Source: Selenomonadaceae bacterium (lineage in GTDB: Bacteria > Bacillota > Negativicutes > Selenomonadales > Selenomonadaceae). Taken from it: a stretch of 8,825 bases of DNA. Both the position numbers and the translations under genes were made by a program. The stretch is from NCBI GenBank assembly GCA_017445435.1, contig JAFSUE010000104.1, positions 1-8,825 of the forward strand, given 5' to 3'. The first letter of the stretch is position 1. Every line of letters begins with the position of its first letter. Below, in pieces: positions 5,722 to 8,825 of this stretch. The notes below the pieces were generated by a model, which was given only the letters and a program-made list of their open reading frames with translations, did no database searches and had not been told where the DNA came from.

Positions 5722-6813
5722 ATGATTATCGGCGTTGCGAAAGAAATTAAAAATAATGAAAATCGCGTCGGACTTACGCCAGCAGGTACTGAAGCGCTTG
5801 TCAAAGCTGGTCACACTGTTTTAATTGAAAAAGACGGCGGCATTGGTAGCGGTTTCACTGACGAAAATTATTCTGCAGTTGGCGCGGAAATTATCGCGGA
5901 TAAAAAAGCACTCTTCGACAAGGCGGAAATGATTATCAAAGTTAAAGAGCCGCTCGAATCTGAATACAATCTTTTCCACGAAGGGCAAATTCTTTTCACG
6001 TACTTACATCTTGCGCCAGAGCCTGAACTTACGGCGGCGCTTTTAAAGCACAAAGTCACGGGTATTGCTTATGAAACGGTCGTCGGTCGTGACGGAAAAA
6101 GTTTGCCGTTGCTTGCACCAATGAGCGAAATTGCTGGGCGTATGTCAATCCAACTTGGCGCACAATTTTTAGAAAGTCAATATGGCGGTCGCGGCGTACT
6201 TTTAGGCGGCGTTAGCGGCGTTGCATCTGGTCAAGTTGTAATTGTAGGCGGCGGCGTTGTCGGTACGAACGCGGCTAAAATGGCAGTTGGACTTGGCGCA
6301 CGTGTAACGGTCATTGACGTTTCGATTGATAGGTTGCGTTACCTCGACGACATTTTCAACGGTCGAATTGTAACCGTTGCGTCGAACAGCTATAACATTG
6401 CTAAATGGGCTAAACAAGCTGATTTACTTGTCGGCGCAGTTTTAATTCCTGGCGCGAAAGCTCCCAAACTTGTCACGGAAGATATGGTTAAAACTATGAA
6501 GAAAGGTTCAGTTATCGTCGACGTTGCGATTGATCAAGGCGGCGCAGTTGAAACGTCTGATCACGTCACGACGCACGATAACCCAACTTTTGAAAAGTAC
6601 GGCGTAATTCATTATTCCGTATCAAATATTCCTGGCGCAGTTGCTCGTACTTCGACGCAGGCTTTGACGAATGCAACGTTGCCTTACGCGCTGAAAATTG
6701 CAGGTAAAGGCTGGAAAGTTGCTTGTGAAGATGACGCGGGACTTGCTAAAGGTCTCAACACGATTGACGGCAAACTGACGAATAAAGCTGTTGCAGAGGC
6801 GCTTAACTTTTAA
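5722..6813 (+). CDS. ald: Alanine dehydrogenase
   Basis: Ald catalyses the reversible NAD-dependent oxidative deamination of L-alanine to pyruvate and ammonia in the cytosol. The 363-residue protein is near the family length of about 370. Active-site residues known from M. tuberculosis Ald are all present: R15 in NNENRVGLTP, K75 in KVKEP, H96 in TYLHLAPE, E118 in AYETV, and the aspartate of VAIDQGG (D271 here). The Rossmann nucleotide-binding loop is VGGGVVGTNAAKMA at 175-188, with D199 in VTVIDVS expected to hold the adenosine ribose. The start ATG is eight bases after AGGAGG (5708-5713), and the leader just before it is AAAAATTTTT. No clear promoter or terminator was found, and the gene seems to stand alone. 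It lies 354 bases after a tRNA-Ala gene, which may be chance. Confidence 0.97.
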   Translation: MIIGVAKEIKNNENRVGLTPAGTEALVKAGHTVLIEKDGGIGSGFTDENYSAVGAEIIADKKALFDKAEMIIKVKEPLESEYNLFHEGQILFTYLHLAPEPELTAALLKHKVTGIAYETVVGRDGKSLPLLAPMSEIAGRMSIQLGAQFLESQYGGRGVLLGGVSGVASGQVVIVGGGVVGTNAAKMAVGLGARVTVIDVSIDRLRYLDDIFNGRIVTVASNSYNIAKWAKQADLLVGAVLIPGAKAPKLVTEDMVKTMKKGSVIVDVAIDQGGAVETSDHVTTHDNPTFEKYGVIHYSVSNIPGAVARTSTQALTNATLPYALKIAGKGWKVACEDDAGLAKGLNTIDGKLTNKAVAEALNF

Positions 6814-6884
6814 AATAACGATTAACAAAAATTATTTAATTATAGCGACAAATGGTAAGCTTGCGAATTAAGAATTAAAATTCC

Positions 6885-6916
6885 TACTACTTACTACTCA
6901 CTACTAACTACTAACT
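6885..6916 (+). repeat. Heptanucleotide tandem repeat NACTACT
   Basis: Four 7-base units, TACTACT, TACTACT, CACTACT and AACTACT (6885-6912), are followed by a partial AACT. Only the first base of each unit varies. The array ends three bases before the ATG of the methyltransferase gene and occupies the place where a ribosome binding site would be expected. The rest of the 106-base gap after ald (6814-6884) is AT-rich, with no clear terminator or promoter. Confidence 0.85.
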
Positions 6917-6919
6917 GAA

Positions 6920-7687
6920 ATGACAAAGTTAAAACTTGTTCGTAAATTGGCGTTGAAAAAATATCGTGACGAATTTAAATTGTTCATCGCCGAAGGTTTA
7001 AGACTTTGCGAAATGGCGTTGGACTGCGCGGAAATTGAATTTGGATTGTACAGCGAAAACTTTTTAAAATCTGCGCGGCAAGCCAATTTAATTTCACGGC
7101 TAGAAAAAGTCACTCGGCTAGAAAAAATTTCGTCGGCAGACTTTGAAAAAATTAGCGATACTGAAACACCGCAGGGAATTTTACTTGTAGTACGGCAGAA
7201 GTTGTCGATGCCGCAGGAAGTTTTATCAATGCCGCTTTTAATCGTACTTGACGGCGTAAAAGATCCTGGCAACGTCGGGACAATTTTGCGGACGGCAGAG
7301 GCTTTTAGTTGCGGAATAATTTTATTGGACGGCGCAGTTGACCTTTTCAACGCAAAAGTTGTAAGGGCGTCAATGGGCGCAATTTTTTCAGCTACGGCGG
7401 CGAAGATGTCACGCGAAAATTTTTTAGCGCTAATGCGTGAAAATAATTTTGAAGTCACTGCGGCAGTTTTGGACGATACAGCGGAAAAATATTTTCGTCA
7501 CGACTTCACAAAAAAAAGCGCTATCGTCTTCGGCAGTGAATCGGACGGCGTAAGCGCTGAAATTTTTAATGCGGCGAAAAAAATTTTTATACCGATGAGC
7601 GGCAAGGCTGAAAGTTTGAACGTATCAATGGCGGCTGGGATTATCATTTCTGAAGCTGTACGACAGCGCACTTGCAATATTGCGTAG
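6920..7687 (+). CDS. TrmH/SpoU-family RNA 2'-O-ribose methyltransferase
   Basis: Members of this SPOUT class transfer a methyl group from S-adenosylmethionine to a ribose 2'-OH in rRNA or tRNA. An N-terminal substrate-binding region has KYRDEFKLFIAEGLRL (15-30), the usual opening of the RlmB/TsnR-like subgroup. The three SpoU motifs are then all present: motif 1 LDGVKDPGNVGTILRTAEAF (110-129, N118 and R124), motif 2 VFGSESDGVS (203-212), and motif 3 IFIPMSGKAESLNVSMAAG (222-240). The tail EAVRQR (245-250) is also typical. Length is 255 residues. The exact target base is not readable. ATG at 6920 is the first possible start, because an in-frame TAA lies at 6905-6907. The family's usual first residues (ITSxxNxxVK) are shortened, and no ribosome binding site is seen in front; a heptamer repeat is there instead. 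The next gene begins 15 bases after the stop. Confidence 0.92.
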   Translation: MTKLKLVRKLALKKYRDEFKLFIAEGLRLCEMALDCAEIEFGLYSENFLKSARQANLISRLEKVTRLEKISSADFEKISDTETPQGILLVVRQKLSMPQEVLSMPLLIVLDGVKDPGNVGTILRTAEAFSCGIILLDGAVDLFNAKVVRASMGAIFSATAAKMSRENFLALMRENNFEVTAAVLDDTAEKYFRHDFTKKSAIVFGSESDGVSAEIFNAAKKIFIPMSGKAESLNVSMAAGIIISEAVRQRTCNIA

Positions 7688-7702
7688 AAAGGGAGTTTTT
7701 GC

Positions 7703-8563
7703 GTGAAGAAAAATAAAATTTTGCCGTTAATTTTGTGTAGCGCAATTTTTATTTCAAACGGCGCGGCTAATGCTGAAGAGTTGCAGGAAAAAAATATTTC
7801 TGACGAAAAAATTGTTGACGTTGAGAGAAATTCTAATGACGTACAAAATTTTTCTGACGCTGAAAAAATTTCTAATGATGTACAAAAAAATTCTGACGTT
7901 GAAAAAAATTCTAATGATATACAAAATTTTTCTAGCGATGAAAAAAATTCTAATGATGTACAAAAAAATTCTGACGTTGAAAAAAATTCTAATGACGTAC
8001 AAAATTTTTCTAGCGATGAAAATATTTTTGACGGCGAAAAAGAATTTGGCGTGATGAGTATCGGCGACAAAAAAGACGGTAAGCTTTACGAACTGCAACT
8101 TGAATATTTGTCGGGCAGTGCCTTTACTGAACGCCGCGATATGCGCAATTACAACGTACATGTTTTTCAAAAGGGCAAGCAAGTTCACGCAATGTCGATT
8201 TACTACGGCGTAACTTTCACGCGGGCGACTGGCTATAACATTCCGCGCGGCATTGCCTACGACAGCAACGGCGTCGGACTTGGTCCCGCTATGATGTTGC
8301 GTTGGGAAAAAAAATTAAGCGGCAAGCTTTACGGCTCAATAGATTTTTCTGGTAGCTTTATGCTTTACAATAAAGCGCATCCCTACGACGGGCGAGCGTA
8401 CGGCTTTTTGTGGCGCGTCGGTCCACGCCTTACTTGGAAGTACGACGACACAAATTCTTTTAGCATCGGCTACAATATCAGCCACTTTTCAAACGCTATG
8501 CGCAAACATAATCCTGGCTACAACACAATGGGATTGTCAATCGGTTTAAGTCATCAATTTTAA
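7703..8563 (+). CDS. pagL: PagL-like lipid A 3-O-deacylase (acyloxyacyl hydrolase family) with N-terminal repeats
   Basis: PagL-type enzymes are outer-membrane beta-barrels that remove the 3-O-acyl chain of lipid A. A signal peptide ends at ANA before E25. Residues 43-107 are five 13-residue repeats rich in Asn, Ser, Asp and Lys. The barrel covers about 125-286, with alternating strands such as LYELQLEYLSG and LYGSIDFSGSFML. The diagnostic active-site motif is HFSNA, H261 and S263, followed by HNPGYN. The chain ends in F286, the aromatic end normal for proteins inserted by BamA. The acid of the P. aeruginosa triad (12 residues after Ser) is a threonine here, with N274 beside it, so the third catalytic residue is uncertain. 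GTG at 7703 follows AAAGGGAG (7688-7694). The enzyme implies an LPS-bearing outer membrane. The family is fairly sure; activity is inferred. Confidence 0.8.
   Translation: MKKNKILPLILCSAIFISNGAANAEELQEKNISDEKIVDVERNSNDVQNFSDAEKISNDVQKNSDVEKNSNDIQNFSSDEKNSNDVQKNSDVEKNSNDVQNFSSDENIFDGEKEFGVMSIGDKKDGKLYELQLEYLSGSAFTERRDMRNYNVHVFQKGKQVHAMSIYYGVTFTRATGYNIPRGIAYDSNGVGLGPAMMLRWEKKLSGKLYGSIDFSGSFMLYNKAHPYDGRAYGFLWRVGPRLTWKYDDTNSFSIGYNISHFSNAMRKHNPGYNTMGLSIGLSHQF
7829..8023 (+). repeat. Five in-frame 39-bp tandem repeats inside the PagL-like gene
   Basis: Residues 43-107 divide into five 13-residue units, for example NSNDVQNFSDAEK and ISNDVQKNSDVEK. Two types alternate, ending in QNFSSDE- and QKNSDVE-. 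Units 2-3 and 4-5 form a 78-bp higher-order pair that is nearly identical at DNA level, pointing to recent duplication. The preceding residues 30-42 look like a decayed sixth copy. The period is a multiple of three, so copy changes alter length but keep the frame. Units also contain runs of seven A. Confidence 0.92.
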
Positions 8564-8598
8564 TTTCAAAACAAAATTTTCTTAAAGGAGATGTAATT

Positions 8599-8825
8599 AT
8601 GAGTAATATTGCCCTCGTATTGGGGGGGGGTAGCGGCTCAAGAATGCGGCAGGAAATTCCTAAACAATTCCTGACGATCAACGACTGCCCTGTAATTATT
8701 TATACGCTTGCGGCTTTTCAAAATCATCCCGAAATTGACGCTATCGCCGTCGTATGCCTTGAAGGCTGGGAAAATGTTTTGAAAGCTTACGCTAAACAAT
8801 TCGGAATTACAAAATTAAAATATAT
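8599..8825 (+). CDS. ispD: IspD/TarI-family cytidylyltransferase (N-terminal part, cut by window edge)
   Basis: This family joins CTP to a sugar-alcohol phosphate: IspD makes CDP-methylerythritol for isoprenoids, and TarI makes CDP-ribitol for surface polymers. The 75 complete codons visible give an N-terminal Rossmann-like half. The CTP loop is LGGGSGSRMRQEIPKQFL (8-25), with the R15, K22 and Q23 expected to contact nucleotide. Then come PVIIYTLAAFQNHPEIDAIAVV and a CLEGWENVLKAYAKQFGITKLKY segment. The last segment resembles the IspD/TarI-like variants often found in surface polysaccharide clusters more than housekeeping IspD, but the fragment cannot decide. The usual AGG of the loop is GGG here, encoded by a nine-G tract. 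AAAGGAG (8584-8590) is eight bases before the ATG. The gene lies 35 bases after the PagL-like gene, probably in one transcript. Confidence 0.85.
   Translation, partial: MSNIALVLGGGSGSRMRQEIPKQFLTINDCPVIIYTLAAFQNHPEIDAIAVVCLEGWENVLKAYAKQFGITKLKY
8622..8630 (+). repeat. Nine-base poly-G tract within the coding region
   Basis: Nine consecutive G run from the last base of codon 8 into codon 11 of the cytidylyltransferase gene. This is the longest G run in the window, in an AT-rich gene set where most glycine codons are GGC or GGT. At nine G the frame is open to the window edge. Ten G would give TAG directly after codon 11; eight G would give TGA after codon 24. Confidence 0.95.

Noticed and set aside
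6851..6884. Possible ald terminator in the AT-rich gap before the heptamer array
   Set aside because: Only weak imperfect pairing (GAATTAA with TTAAAATTC) is present and no T tract follows a stable stem.
7498..8188. Long open frames on the minus strand and another plus frame across the PagL-like repeats
   Set aside because: The tandem repeat unit lacks stop codons in several frames, so long frames arise automatically. The products are low-complexity (Phe/Ile/Ser-rich) and have no start context. The plus-frame gene has a signal peptide, a barrel and a family motif.

Overview
The window is AT-rich bacterial DNA with dense genes, strong AGGAGG-type ribosome binding sites and frequent GTG or TTG starts. 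It mixes Firmicutes-type genes (a CdaR/YbbR-like protein, alanine dehydrogenase, QueH) with a probable outer-membrane beta-barrel lipid A deacylase. Clostridia-like genes plus an outer membrane point to the Negativicutes (Selenomonas/Veillonella relatives). This is an inference from gene content; no rRNA or other marker is present to settle it.

Layout. At the left edge is the C-terminal part of SufC (Fe-S cluster assembly ATPase). It overlaps by one base a membrane-anchored, PDZ-containing S41 processing protease (CtpA type). A CdaR/YbbR-like protein follows and ends at a clear rho-independent terminator, which also covers the stop codon of the convergent queH gene (epoxyqueuosine reductase). 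queH and the serine/threonine symporter gene sstT diverge from overlapping promoters in a 93-base gap. sstT is followed closely by a secreted SYLF-domain protein.

A tRNA-Ala(CGC) stands as its own unit, with a near-consensus promoter, a GC-rich discriminator and a hairpin/T-tract terminator. About 290 bases of non-coding, inverted-repeat-rich DNA separate that unit from alanine dehydrogenase (ald). A heptanucleotide tandem repeat sits where the ribosome binding site of the next gene should be. That gene is a TrmH/SpoU-family RNA 2'-O-methyltransferase. It leads into a PagL-like protein with an in-frame 39-bp tandem repeat region, then into the start of an IspD/TarI-type cytidylyltransferase, which is cut by the right edge.

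Themes. The left half is housekeeping: Fe-S assembly, envelope proteolysis, probable c-di-AMP cyclase partner, tRNA modification and amino-acid uptake. The right half becomes an envelope/surface region and carries several repeat-based, potentially variable sequences: the heptamer array, the PagL 39-bp repeats, and a nine-G tract inside the glycine-rich nucleotide-binding loop of the cytidylyltransferase. The nine-G tract is the strongest candidate for something undescribed. Gaining one G makes an immediate stop codon and losing one ends the protein after 24 residues, which suggests a phase-variable switch on a surface-polymer or isoprenoid precursor enzyme.
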